Positions 8,725 through 16,588 of a stretch of 64,000 nucleotides of DNA are shown in pieces. This stretch comes from Pseudomonadaceae bacterium (lineage in GTDB: Bacteria; Pseudomonadota; Alphaproteobacteria; UBA2136; UBA6156). The notes under the pieces were generated by a model that was not told the DNA's origin, searched no databases, and saw nothing but the letters and a program-made list of their open reading frames with translations. Within the stretch, counting starts at the first letter, position 1. The number at the start of each line of letters is the position of its first letter. The stretch lies in assembly GCA_024236095.1 (NCBI GenBank), contig JACKLD010000014.1, positions 124,001-188,000 of the forward strand, read 5' to 3'. The position numbers and the translations under genes are program-made.

Positions 8725-9728
8725 GCATCAAACTCCCGCTTGCGCGGCCGCCGCATCAGGTAATCCACCACCTTCAACGGCGTCACATCGCCATGCAGAA
8801 CCCCGTCAATCGCGCTCATCACCGCCAAGTCCACACCGTGGGCCTGCGCCTGCACCGTCACAATCCGTGCCGCCAAAATCCCCTCCACCGTACCGATCTT
8901 TAACTTCGCCTCATGCAACGGCACACCCTTGCCGATCAACTGGCCAAACCGGTAATTGCGCGAAAGCTCGCTGGTCGCGGTCAGCAACAAATCGCCCATG
9001 CCGGTCAAGCCCATCACCGTTTCGGCACGGCCCCCCATCAGCTTGGCATAACGACCCATTTCCACCAGCCCACGGCTCAGCATCGCCGCACGGGCATTGT
9101 AGCCCATCTCCAACCCGTCCAAAATCCCCGAGGCAATCGCCAGCACGTTCTTCAGCGCCCCACCTACCTGCGCCCCCAACACATCGTCGTGCTCGTACGC
9201 CCGCACAAACGGCACGTCAAACAGGTCGGCCACCCGCCCAACCGTTGCAGAATCACTTCCGGCCACGGTAAACGCGGTCACCTGCTTGTGCATCAATTCA
9301 CGGGCAAAACTCGGCCCCGTCAACACGCATAATCCTCCCGCCTGCGGACACGCCTCCTGCCAAATGGTGGAAAGCAACGCCCCGTCACTTTCCCTGAATC
9401 CCTTGCTGGCCAGTACCAGTACATGCCGTGCTTCCACCCGTGCCGCCAATTGTGCCGCCAAATAGGGGTTCACGTCGCTGGGTGCCGCCACCACAATCAC
9501 ATCACAGTGTTTCGTCACCGCCGCCACGTCGTCGGTGGCCATCACCTTGTCATCCAGCTTGATGCCGGGGTAACGCTTGCGGTTCTCATGGCGCTGATTG
9601 ATATCATCCACCACCTGCACATCGCGGTCCCATACCAGCACCTTGTTGCCGGCCCGCGCCATGGTTTGCGCCAACGCCGTGCCCCATGCCCCGGCGGTCA
9701 ATACGCCAACGGTCGCGGTGTCCGCCAT
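8721..9728 (-). CDS. gpsA: Glycerol-3-phosphate dehydrogenase [NAD(P)+]
   Basis: Reduces dihydroxyacetone phosphate to sn-glycerol 3-phosphate, the backbone for phospholipids; cytoplasmic. The catalytic lysine lies in GGALKNVLAIASG (about residue 195), and LTGPSFARE, GYNARAAMLSRGL and the TGMGDLLLTATS motif are conserved; 335 residues is standard. One oddity: the dinucleotide loop reads VLTAGAWGTALA where VLGAGAWGTALA is usual, so the first glycine of GxGxxG is threonine. The gene overlaps the Tim44-domain gene upstream (TGATG) and the exported-protein gene downstream (ATGA), making one operon. In alphaproteobacteria gpsA is often found close to hemC and tsaD, as here. Confidence 0.95.
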   Translation of the reverse strand: MADTATVGVLTAGAWGTALAQTMARAGNKVLVWDRDVQVVDDINQRHENRKRYPGIKLDDKVMATDDVAAVTKHCDVIVVAAPSDVNPYLAAQLAARVEARHVLVLASKGFRESDGALLSTIWQEACPQAGGLCVLTGPSFARELMHKQVTAFTVAGSDSATVGRVADLFDVPFVRAYEHDDVLGAQVGGALKNVLAIASGILDGLEMGYNARAAMLSRGLVEMGRYAKLMGGRAETVMGLTGMGDLLLTATSELSRNYRFGQLIGKGVPLHEAKLKIGTVEGILAARIVTVQAQAHGVDLAVMSAIDGVLHGDVTPLKVVDYLMRRPRKREFDA

Positions 9729-10393
9729 CAGGCCCTGCCTCCTTCATGGCGAATCTGTTGCAACTCCCAGTTCGGGTCATCACTTCCCAGCGCCCGCGCC
9801 AACACCCACGTCACCACCACCTCATGGGGAAGCGCCTGCGTGGCTCCGCGTTTGGCCACCACTTCATCTTCACTCTGCAACGCCGTGATCCGGGCCTCCA
9901 CCACCGCCGTCATGGCCTTCACATCGGCCTTGATAATCTCCACATCCCGAACCTCATTCACCACCACCTGCGGCTTGGCACCACGGTCACGATAGTCATC
10001 CAGGCTGGCCTCCAATTGTTCCAGCAGGGCGGGTCCGCACAACTTGTCCAGCGCCGCCACGTCCATGGCGTTCCAACTTTGATAGAAGTATTTGTAAGCC
10101 TGCGCCGTCCCGTCCTTGAAATCCCGTTCGTCAAACTGGTTGTCCAATGCTTGCAACTTGGCTATCCCCTTCAGGCCGCTCACGTCAGGCTTCACCTCTT
10201 TCGCGGCCTTCACCTTTTTGCCGGAACTCTGTGCCTCCGCCGCCATCATGCGCTGACCCAACCGCGCCAAATCGCCTTTGCGGTTTTTACGCGGACGCGG
10301 ATCATGCGGTAACTTGAACCCCATGAAACGGCTGACCACCACCGCCAGCACCAACCCCACAACCAGAATATCAATCAACGCCATGGGCGCCAT
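9728..10393 (-). CDS. Tim44-like domain protein (TimA family)
   Basis: A bacterial Tim44-domain protein. These are anchored at the inner membrane and are typical of alphaproteobacteria; their exact task is unsettled, with links to protein traffic and cell envelope. The protein has an N-terminal membrane anchor (LIDILVVGLVLAVVVSRF), a basic linker (PRPRKNRKG), then a Tim44 domain of about 150 residues containing FKDGTAQAYKYFYQSWNAMD and VEARITALQSEDEVV. Two start codons are possible (10391-10393 or 10382-10384); the longer was taken and neither has a strong ribosome site. It is the first gene of the gpsA operon and lies 36 bases after hemC. Confidence 0.85.
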   Translation of the reverse strand: MAPMALIDILVVGLVLAVVVSRFMGFKLPHDPRPRKNRKGDLARLGQRMMAAEAQSSGKKVKAAKEVKPDVSGLKGIAKLQALDNQFDERDFKDGTAQAYKYFYQSWNAMDVAALDKLCGPALLEQLEASLDDYRDRGAKPQVVVNEVRDVEIIKADVKAMTAVVEARITALQSEDEVVAKRGATQALPHEVVVTWVLARALGSDDPNWELQQIRHEGGRA

Positions 10394-10429
10394 GGTAGGC
10401 GCACAAGGCCCGCCCCGCAACAACAAACG

Positions 10430-11362
10430 CTAGTTACAACTGTCCAACAACTGCCGCGCCCCTTGCCCCAGCAACTCTTCCGCCACACTGCGGCCCAATT
10501 CTTCGGCCTGTTCAAACGGCAACTTGTTGCGCCCGCGCAAAACCTCTTTACCGTCCAAGCTGCTCACCATGGCAATCAGGCGCAGGTTGCGGTTGGCGGT
10601 AATCACGCAGTATCCGGCAATCGGCGTATGACACCCGCCCTGCAATGCCTTCAACATCGCCCGCTCAGCGGTGATGCAGGCAAAGGTATCGGCATGGTTG
10701 ATTTTTGCCAGCAATTCCAATGCTTCCTTATCATCGGCTTTGCACTCAATCGCCACCACCCCTTGGGCCACGGCGGGCAACATCATGTCGGGTTCAAACA
10801 CCTCGCTCACACGGCCTTCCAGCCCGATGCGCCGCAGCCCCGCCAACGCCAGCACCGCCGCATCCACCTCACCGGAGTCCACCTTGCCCACACGGGTGTC
10901 GGCATTGCCGCGCAGCGGCACCACATCCAAGTGCGGAAACGCCATCTTCAACTGCGCGGCCCGCCGCACACTGCTGGTGCCCACCTTGGCGCCGTCCTTC
11001 AAGCCGACAAACGTTTCCCCCACCCGACACACCACCGCATCGCGCAAGTCGTCCCGCTCCAGCACGGCGGGTATCACCAAGCCCTCGGGCAAGTCCACGT
11101 CACCGGGAACGTCCTTCATGCTGTGCATCGCCATGTCGGCCTTGCCGTCCAACATGTCGTGCTCCAGCGCCTTCACGAACGCGCCCTTGCCACCAATCTG
11201 CTGCAAATCGCCTTTAAATTTCTCATAGTCACCATCAGCCACCACTTCATGGATCACATACTCATGCTGGGGGGCCACGGCTTTTAGCGCGGCGATGATA
11301 CGGTTGGTTTGGGTCAGCGCCATCTTGCTGCGACGGCTGGCGATACGGAAGGTACGGCTCAC
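10430..11362 (-). CDS. hemC: Hydroxymethylbilane synthase (porphobilinogen deaminase)
   Basis: Condenses four porphobilinogen molecules into hydroxymethylbilane in haem synthesis; cytoplasmic. The cysteine that holds the dipyrromethane cofactor is in LQGGCHTPIAGY (about residue 240); IASRRSKMALTQTN, MHSMKDVP and GTSSVRRAAQL (substrate and cofactor binding arginines) are all present, and 310 residues is normal. Translation starts at GTG (11360-11362) behind an AAGGAG site seven bases upstream. It is divergent from hemJ with about 108 bases between, so the two haem genes may share a control region. Confidence 0.97.
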   Translation of the reverse strand: MSRTFRIASRRSKMALTQTNRIIAALKAVAPQHEYVIHEVVADGDYEKFKGDLQQIGGKGAFVKALEHDMLDGKADMAMHSMKDVPGDVDLPEGLVIPAVLERDDLRDAVVCRVGETFVGLKDGAKVGTSSVRRAAQLKMAFPHLDVVPLRGNADTRVGKVDSGEVDAAVLALAGLRRIGLEGRVSEVFEPDMMLPAVAQGVVAIECKADDKEALELLAKINHADTFACITAERAMLKALQGGCHTPIAGYCVITANRNLRLIAMVSSLDGKEVLRGRNKLPFEQAEELGRSVAEELLGQGARQLLDSCN

Positions 11363-11470
11363 GCAAAACTCCTTTTGTTGCGGTGGCTTCTACCTTTATT
11401 TTGCCTGCACCGCAACCCGCACGCATCAAGGGTGATGAAGTATACACTCTCGCATGCTACCGTTTCCGCC

Positions 11471-11893
11471 ATGGACATGTACCTCACCCTCAAAACCTTC
11501 CACATCATCAGCTTCACCGCTTGGTTTGCGGGGCTGTTCTACCTGCCGCGCCTGTTCGTCTACCATGTCGAGCAGCCCCAGGCCACTGCCACCCTTACCA
11601 TCATGGAGCGCAAACTCGCCCGCTACATCATGCGCCCCGCCGCCTTTGCCACCGTATTTTCGGGCATCGGCCTTTTGCTGGCGCAACCGTTTTTGCTTCA
11701 TATGGGCTGGATACACCTCAAACTCACCCTCATCGCCATCCTCCTCGCCTACCACGCCACGCTAGAGTACTACCACCGCCACCTTGCCAAAGGCACCAAC
11801 CGCAAATCCGGCAGATTTTTCCGTTTTTATAACGAAGTCCCCACCCTCATCCTCATCGTGGTGGTCACCCTTGCCGTGTTTAAACCATTCTGA
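11471..11893 (+). CDS. hemJ: Protoporphyrinogen IX oxidase HemJ
   Basis: HemJ is the membrane-bound protoporphyrinogen oxidase of bacteria lacking HemG/HemY oxidases; it makes protoporphyrin IX. The 140-residue protein has four hydrophobic segments and the signature LKTFHIISFTAWFAGLFYLPRLFVYHVE, containing the conserved histidine, followed by MERKLARYIMRPA and KLTLIAILLAYH. The start was placed at 11471 (MDMYLTLK); ATG at 11477 is also possible, and longer frames lack family support. GTATAC at 11440-11445 lies upstream. hemC is divergent and hemE, hemD and hemW are elsewhere in the window, so most late haem steps are encoded here. Confidence 0.92.
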   Translation: MDMYLTLKTFHIISFTAWFAGLFYLPRLFVYHVEQPQATATLTIMERKLARYIMRPAAFATVFSGIGLLLAQPFLLHMGWIHLKLTLIAILLAYHATLEYYHRHLAKGTNRKSGRFFRFYNEVPTLILIVVVTLAVFKPF

Positions 11894-11929
11894 ATCCATA
11901 ATGTTTAACATGGTTGGTAGTGCTAACAT

Positions 11930-12090
11930 GGGGGTTAAGGGGGCAGAGCCCCCCTTACGCCGAGCCTGCCCCGTGCCCCGACACGGGGTCATTCCAAGGA
12001 GCACGGGCCACAGGAAGAACAAATGCCTCTTGTCGTTGCTCCCGCACGCAACTTGGAACCCAGTACAGATGCATCACAAAGCCCCCATCC
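11930..12090. repeat. Interspersed palindromic element, copy C
   Basis: Homologous to the element at 7137-7275: GGGGGTTAAGGGGGCAGAGC hairpin, TTACGCCG, then GTCATTCCAAGGAGCACGGG, a variable middle, ACTTGGAACCCAG and CATCACAAAGCC. Compared with copy B it has an extra CCCCGTGCCCCGACACGGGG-type hairpin between the modules. Confidence 0.7.
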
Positions 12091-12123
12091 CATTCTTGCC
12101 TGTTTCGTAATAAGGTACCTCCC

Positions 12124-12930
12124 ATGCCCGAACTCCCTGAAGTCGAAACCACCCGCCGCGCGCTCATCCCATTGTTGGAAGGCCAAACCCTCACCGCCGT
12201 CACCACCAGCGGCAAACGCCTGCGCCAACCCGTCCCACCGCTGGATAGCTTGGTCGGCACCACCGTTACCGCCCTTGCCCGCCGCGCCAAATACCTGTTG
12301 CTGGGCTTGTCCAACAGCCAAACCCTGCTCATACACCTTGGCATGAGCGGCCGCCTCACCACCGCCCCACCCCATGCCAAACACACCCACCTTACCCTCA
12401 CCACCGCCCATGCCAGCGTCTCGCTGTACGACCCCCGCCGCTTCGGCCTCATCCTCCTCACTCCCACCGCAACTCTGCACAATCACCCCCTGCTTGCCCC
12501 CCTCGGCCCCGAACCGTTAGACGACACCGCCTTCACCCCCACCCACCTGTATGCCTCCAGCCACGCCCGCAATACCCCGCTCAAACCCTTCCTCATGGAT
12601 GCCCGTACCGTCGTCGGCGTCGGCAACATCTACGCGTCCGAGAGCCTGTTTCGCGCCCGCCTCTCTCCCACCATGCCCGCTGGCAAACTCACCCGCAAAC
12701 AGGCCGAAAGCCTTGTTGAGCACATTCGCCAAACCCTCACCGATGCCATCCACGCAGGCGGCAGCAGCCTGCGTGATTACGCCCACCCGTCCGGCCAGCT
12801 CGGCAACTTCCAATCCACCTTTAACGTTTATGGACGCAAAGGCCAGCCCTGCCCCGCCTGCGGCACCCCCATCACCCACATCACCCAAGCCCAACGCAGC
12901 ACCTTTTATTGCCCTGTCTGCCAAAAATAG
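12124..12930 (+). CDS. mutM: Formamidopyrimidine-DNA glycosylase
   Basis: Removes 8-oxoguanine and formamidopyrimidines from DNA and nicks the abasic site. The catalytic N-terminal proline and glutamates are in MPELPEVETTRR; the lysine of RRAKYLLL, the H2TH region DARTVVGVGNIYASESLF and a C-terminal zinc finger (CPACGTPI...TFYCPVCQK) are present. At 268 residues it is normal length. The ATG at 12124 is fixed by the need for MP at the mature N-terminus; upstream frames run back into the repeat. Weak AAGG ribosome site. It sits between hemJ and tsaD without overlap. Confidence 0.96.
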   Translation: MPELPEVETTRRALIPLLEGQTLTAVTTSGKRLRQPVPPLDSLVGTTVTALARRAKYLLLGLSNSQTLLIHLGMSGRLTTAPPHAKHTHLTLTTAHASVSLYDPRRFGLILLTPTATLHNHPLLAPLGPEPLDDTAFTPTHLYASSHARNTPLKPFLMDARTVVGVGNIYASESLFRARLSPTMPAGKLTRKQAESLVEHIRQTLTDAIHAGGSSLRDYAHPSGQLGNFQSTFNVYGRKGQPCPACGTPITHITQAQRSTFYCPVCQK

Positions 12931-12938
12931 CCCGTAGG

Positions 12939-13000
12939 GCGTCATCCCCGCCCACGGTTCTCAAAGTAGACCATCAAATCAGACAGCGGGGATCCAGTAG
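12939..13000. repeat. Interspersed palindromic element, copy D
   Basis: GGGCGTCATCCCCGC (12938-12952) pairs with GCGGGGATCCAGTAG (12986-13000) across a 33-base middle. It shares the GTCAT...CCAG outer signature with the copies inside tsaD and leuS. Confidence 0.65.
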
Positions 13001-13031
13001 AGGCCTGTCCCAGTTCCACCCAAAACGCAAC

Positions 13032-13060
13032 TTGCCGAACTCACCACAAAAGCTTACAAA
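13032..13060 (+). promoter_or_regulatory. Leaderless promoter of tsaD
   Basis: TTGCCG (13032-13037), 17 bases, TACAAA (13055-13060), six bases, ATG at 13067. No ribosome site is present. Confidence 0.6.
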
Positions 13061-13066
13061 ACCATC

Positions 13067-14131
13067 ATGCTGACCCTCGCCATCGAAACCTCCTGCGATG
13101 AAACCGCCGCATCCATTGTCGATGCAACACACCGCCGCATCCTCTCCAACGTGCTCTACAGCCAAATCAAAGAGCACGCCGCCTACCAAGGCGTGATTCC
13201 TGAAGTCGCCTCCCGTGCCCACCTCGAGCGCCTGCCCCACCTGGTGGAAGAAGCCCTCACCCAAGCCAACCTCCAGCCGACCCAACTGGATGCCCTGGCC
13301 GCCACCACCGGCCCCGGCCTCACCACCGCCTTGCTGATGGGCAGCACCTTCGCCAAAACCATGGCATTGGCGCTGGGCAAACCATTTTTGGCCACCAACC
13401 ACATCGAGGGCCACGCCCTTTCCCCCCACCTCACCGACCCCAACCTCACCTTCCCCTACCTCCTGCTGTTGGTCTCGGGCGGCCACACCCAAATCGTCAT
13501 GGTGCACCAACCCGGCCATTACGAGATGCTCGGCACCACGGTTGATGACGCCGCAGGCGAATGCTTCGACAAAGTCGGCAAACTGCTGGGCCTACCCCAC
13601 CCCGCCGGCCCAGCTATCGAGCAACTGGCCAAACAGGGTAACCCCACCACCCTCCAACTGCCTTTTCCCAAAAACGATGCCTCGCTGGATTTCTCCTTCT
13701 CCGGCCTCAAAACCGCCATGCGCGACCTTATTTCGTCACTCCCGCACGAGGCCGTCATGCCCGCGCAGGCGGGTACCCACGGTATAAACCAGCGCAGCGT
13801 TCCATCCTCTGCCGATATCGCCGCCTCCTTCCAGCACCGTGTCTCTACCATCTTCGCCAAGAAGTGCGGCAACGCCCTCGCCCAAACCAAAGCCCCAACA
13901 CTGGTGGCCGCCGGAGGTGTCGCCGCCAACAGCGCCATCCGCAGCGCCTTGGCCGAAACCTGCGCCCAACACGGCGCCACCTTCTCGGCCCCGCCACCGC
14001 ATCTGTGCACCGACAACGCCGCGATGATCGCCTACGCCGCAGGCCTCCGCCACCTGCACAGGCTGCCCACCGGCACCCTCGCCACCCCCGTCCGCCCCCG
14101 CTGGCCCTTAGCCGAGGTCACCGCAGCCTAA
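13067..14131 (+). CDS. tsaD: tRNA N6-adenosine threonylcarbamoyltransferase TsaD
   Basis: Transfers the threonylcarbamoyl group to A37 of ANN-decoding tRNAs, working with TsaB and TsaE. Seen: the ASKHA-fold start IETSCDETAAS, the metal-binding NHIEGH (about residue 111), LLLVSGGHTQIV, DDAAGECFDKVGKLLG and VAAGGVAANSAIR. Compared with typical members it carries an extra loop of about 15 residues (EAVMPAQAGTHGINQ, about residues 228-242) between the SFSGLKT motif and ADIAASFQ; this is exactly where a palindromic repeat lies. The frame stays open and all motifs are intact, so the protein is likely active. It is the likely first gene of its own unit. Confidence 0.96.
   Translation: MLTLAIETSCDETAASIVDATHRRILSNVLYSQIKEHAAYQGVIPEVASRAHLERLPHLVEEALTQANLQPTQLDALAATTGPGLTTALLMGSTFAKTMALALGKPFLATNHIEGHALSPHLTDPNLTFPYLLLLVSGGHTQIVMVHQPGHYEMLGTTVDDAAGECFDKVGKLLGLPHPAGPAIEQLAKQGNPTTLQLPFPKNDASLDFSFSGLKTAMRDLISSLPHEAVMPAQAGTHGINQRSVPSSADIAASFQHRVSTIFAKKCGNALAQTKAPTLVAAGGVAANSAIRSALAETCAQHGATFSAPPPHLCTDNAAMIAYAAGLRHLHRLPTGTLATPVRPRWPLAEVTAA
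13754..13780 (+). repeat. Palindromic element inserted in frame within tsaD
   Basis: A near-perfect palindrome with arms GTCATGCCCGC and GCGGGTACCCA around a CAG centre, read as V-M-P-A-Q-A-G-T-H. The same family and the same reading frame appear in leuS at 48088. It accounts for the extra loop in TsaD. Confidence 0.75.
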
Positions 14132-14163
14132 CCACCCCAAGCCCTGCCTACTTTTTAACCACC

Positions 14164-14192
14164 TTGGCATACCTCTTGCGTTCTGTTATATG
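14164..14192 (+). promoter_or_regulatory. Promoter of mltA
   Basis: TTGGCA (14164-14169), 17 bases, TATATG (14187-14192). The upstream in-frame ATG at 14190 lies inside the -10 hexamer, so the real start must be the ATG at 14211, about 12 bases after the predicted transcription start. Confidence 0.6.
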
Positions 14193-14210
14193 CCCCAACA
14201 AGAACACATC

Positions 14211-15281
14211 ATGCCTTTCTCTCCCGCCCGCACCATCACCGCTCTCGCCCTCGGCGCCGCCTTTGCTATGCTGGTTTCCTGTGCTCCGGCACCCACACCT
14301 TCCACCCACGGCGTGCCGCAGTACCCGGCCACCAACACCGTCATTTTACAACCGCCACCACCCACCGACGACGATGCCGCCTTCGCCGCCGCCTTCGCCG
14401 CCAGCTGCACCAAACTGAACAAACAGCCCGCCTCCAAAACCATCAGCGCGGGCGGCCGCACCTTCGGCACTTACGGCCAATGGCAAATCCTTTGCAGCAA
14501 GGTCGAAACCCTTCCCACCATGGCCATACCCAACTTCGTGAAAGCCCATACCCGCGAGGTCAAGATGCCCGGCCCCGGCAAGTTTACCGGCTATTTCAAA
14601 CCGGCGCTCGAGGGCAGCCGTACCCGCCACGGCGCCTACCAAACCCCGCTGCTGGCCCTGCCACAGTCCGAGGCCCTGCGCACCCGCACCCGCGCACAGG
14701 TGATGGCCACCCTTTCCGACTATCAACCCGTGGTCTGGCTGGCCGATCCGGTCGATGCCTTTTTCCTCCACATCCAGGGCAGCGGCACCGTGCACTTGGA
14801 TACCGGCGAGGAGATCCATGTGGGTTTCGCGGGCAAAAACGGCCACAACTACAAATCCATCGGCAAAACCCTGCTGGAGATGGGCGAACTCAACCCTCCG
14901 ATCACTGCCGACGATATCAAGGCATGGCTGCGCGCCAACCCTTCCCGCGCCGATGAGGTGCTGCACAGCAACCCCAGTTATATCTTCTTCAAGGAATTCG
15001 AGGAAGAGTCACCCGGTGCCTACGGCGTCACCCTCACCGCCATGCGCAGTTTGGCGGTGGATAGGGCCCACGTTCCCTTGGGCGTGCCCGTACGGGTCAA
15101 AACCATCCTCACCGGCCCCAAGATTCCGTTCAACCAGCTGATGTTCGCCCACGATGTCGGCAGCGCCATCAAGGGCCCTTCACGTGGTGATATCTACATG
15201 GGCCATGGCGACACCGCCCATGCCCTCGCCAGTACCCAAAACGCCGAGGGCGACCTCTATGTGCTGGTGCCAACCCTGTAA
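14211..15281 (+). CDS. mltA: Membrane-bound lytic murein transglycosylase A
   Basis: Cleaves peptidoglycan glycan strands with formation of 1,6-anhydro ends; an outer-membrane lipoprotein facing the periplasm. The signal ends in a lipobox (FAMLVSC, cysteine near residue 24). MltA domain: GYFKPALEGS, FLHIQGSGTVHLDTGEEIHVGFAGKNGHNY; then a 3D domain with the catalytic aspartate in FAHDVGSAIKGPSRGDIYMGHG (about residue 314). About 356 residues, standard. The start was placed downstream of the promoter -10. In many alphaproteobacteria mltA adjoins a Tim44 gene and smr; here those are in the same window but separated. Confidence 0.93.
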   Translation: MPFSPARTITALALGAAFAMLVSCAPAPTPSTHGVPQYPATNTVILQPPPPTDDDAAFAAAFAASCTKLNKQPASKTISAGGRTFGTYGQWQILCSKVETLPTMAIPNFVKAHTREVKMPGPGKFTGYFKPALEGSRTRHGAYQTPLLALPQSEALRTRTRAQVMATLSDYQPVVWLADPVDAFFLHIQGSGTVHLDTGEEIHVGFAGKNGHNYKSIGKTLLEMGELNPPITADDIKAWLRANPSRADEVLHSNPSYIFFKEFEEESPGAYGVTLTAMRSLAVDRAHVPLGVPVRVKTILTGPKIPFNQLMFAHDVGSAIKGPSRGDIYMGHGDTAHALASTQNAEGDLYVLVPTL

Positions 15282-15322
15282 AACCGTTCGAGTAGTCCCC
15301 ATGGCAAACATTGTGACAATCG

Positions 15323-15375
15323 GTGTCATCATTTCTGCGAGCCGAAACGTAGCGGGAACCAACGCAACGTATAAA
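15323..15375. repeat. Partial interspersed repeat in the mltA-GNAT gap
   Basis: GTGTCATCATTTCTGCGAGC followed by GCCGAAACGTAGCGGGAACC and AACGCAACGTA. The second half is clearly similar to bases 545-588 (GAGCCGAAACGGAGTGGAG, CCAACGCGAAGCGTA). It lies between convergent gene ends. Confidence 0.5.
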
Positions 15376-15424
15376 ACAGAAATCTTGCCACAAAGATAAA
15401 GCCGAAGCAGAACGAAGGCTGCCG

Positions 15425-15880
15425 TCACGCCGCCCAGGCACAACTCTTCATCACCCGCATCCGCATTTTGTTGCGACGGTAAAAGCGCTGGGCATCGGTA
15501 TTGTTGGGGTGCACCACCAACCACACACCTTTGGCCTTGGCACGGGTGCTGGCGGCCTTCATCGCCCGCATCAACCGCCCCCCCACGCCACTACTGCGCA
15601 AGCGCGGGCGCACATACAGCTCGGCGACATGCAGCCACATGCCATCATCAATCGGACTGTAGGTAAAGCTGGCAAAGGCATACCCCACCACCCGCTTGGC
15701 CTCGTCCAACGCCACCCAACACAGGTGCGTGTCGCTGTTGGCAATCAGGTGCCTCAACTGCAAGGTAAACCCGCGCCGGCGCCCCACCGGCCAATCCTTC
15801 TTGGCACCGTCACGCAACTTGGCCAACGCCACAATCTGCGCCACGTCCGCCACCCGCGCCTTGCGTACCGAGATATCCAT
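15425..15880 (-). CDS. GNAT family N-acetyltransferase
   Basis: A 151-residue GCN5-type acyltransferase; the substrate is unknown. The acetyl-CoA site is recognisable: VAELYVRPRLRSSGVGGRLMRAM (R-x-x-G-x-G/A type loop), preceded by the WVALDEAKRVVGYAFASF beta strands and followed by VVHPNNTDAQRFYRRNKMRMRV. The start has a strong GAGGAGGAC ribosome site six bases upstream. Convergent with mltA, so probably a single-gene unit. Nothing in the neighbourhood suggests what it acetylates. Confidence 0.85.
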   Translation of the reverse strand: MDISVRKARVADVAQIVALAKLRDGAKKDWPVGRRRGFTLQLRHLIANSDTHLCWVALDEAKRVVGYAFASFTYSPIDDGMWLHVAELYVRPRLRSSGVGGRLMRAMKAASTRAKAKGVWLVVHPNNTDAQRFYRRNKMRMRVMKSCAWAA

Positions 15881-16112
15881 ACAGTCCTCCTCAAAGCCCT
15901 GTCTGCCCGCTATCTAAGCACATTCATCCGCGCCGCCTAGCCCCCCTCAAAAATATTTTTTGGCTGTCACCCATGCTTTCCCTGTCAGGAACCATCCCCC
16001 ATACCATCAACACCGCTCCCGCCCTTAAATGTATACAGTATATAAGCATTCACTTTATTGCCCTGCCGCCAACATTCCCCTACCCTCTGTCAGACAAAGA
16101 AAGCCCCCTACC

Positions 16113-16478
16113 ATGCGCCACACCCTGCAAGACAACCCCACCGTCTTCGGCAAAATCCTCCGCAAGGAAATCCCCGCCGATATTGTGTACGAAAATGACC
16201 ACGTCCTCGCCTTTCATACCATCGAGCCCCAAGCGCCGGTGCATGTGCTCATCATCCCCAAACAACACATCGCCGGTTTACAAGATGCCACCGATGCCGA
16301 TGCCGCCACCCTCGGCCACCTCCTTGCCGCCGCCAACCAAGTGGCCAAAATCATGGACGTGCAACAAAGCGGCTACCGCCTCATCACCAATGCCGGCAAA
16401 GACGCCGGGCAAGAGGTCTTCCACCTTCACTTCCACCTGCTGGCGGGCAAACCGCTGGGTGCCAAAATCGTCGGCTAG
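16113..16478 (+). CDS. HIT family protein (HinT-like)
   Basis: A histidine-triad nucleotide hydrolase of the HinT type, which cleaves AMP-linked phosphoramidates such as aminoacyl-adenylates and AMP-lysine. The triad motif VFHLHFHLLAG is near the C-terminus, and the family start TVFGKILRKEIPADIVYENDHVLAFHTIEPQAPVHVLIIPKQHI is complete. 121 residues, normal. The ATG at 16113 was selected by alignment with this start; a longer frame begins within an AT-rich leader at 16029. A GTATAC motif and TATAAG lie 70-80 bases upstream, but no confident promoter was found. Confidence 0.9.
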   Translation: MRHTLQDNPTVFGKILRKEIPADIVYENDHVLAFHTIEPQAPVHVLIIPKQHIAGLQDATDADAATLGHLLAAANQVAKIMDVQQSGYRLITNAGKDAGQEVFHLHFHLLAGKPLGAKIVG

Positions 16479-16588
16479 CCTCGCCCTTTTCACAACGGGT
16501 CTCTCTACACGCCATGTCAGCAAGCGGGCTTACCCTCTTGCGTGTCTCTGCATAGAAAAGACCATCAACAAGAAGGCGTATTCCAACC

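Noticed and set aside
15881..16112. Possible small upstream frame or riboswitch before the HIT gene
   Set aside because: The longer frame begins in an AT-rich leader and no conserved RNA structure was recognised.
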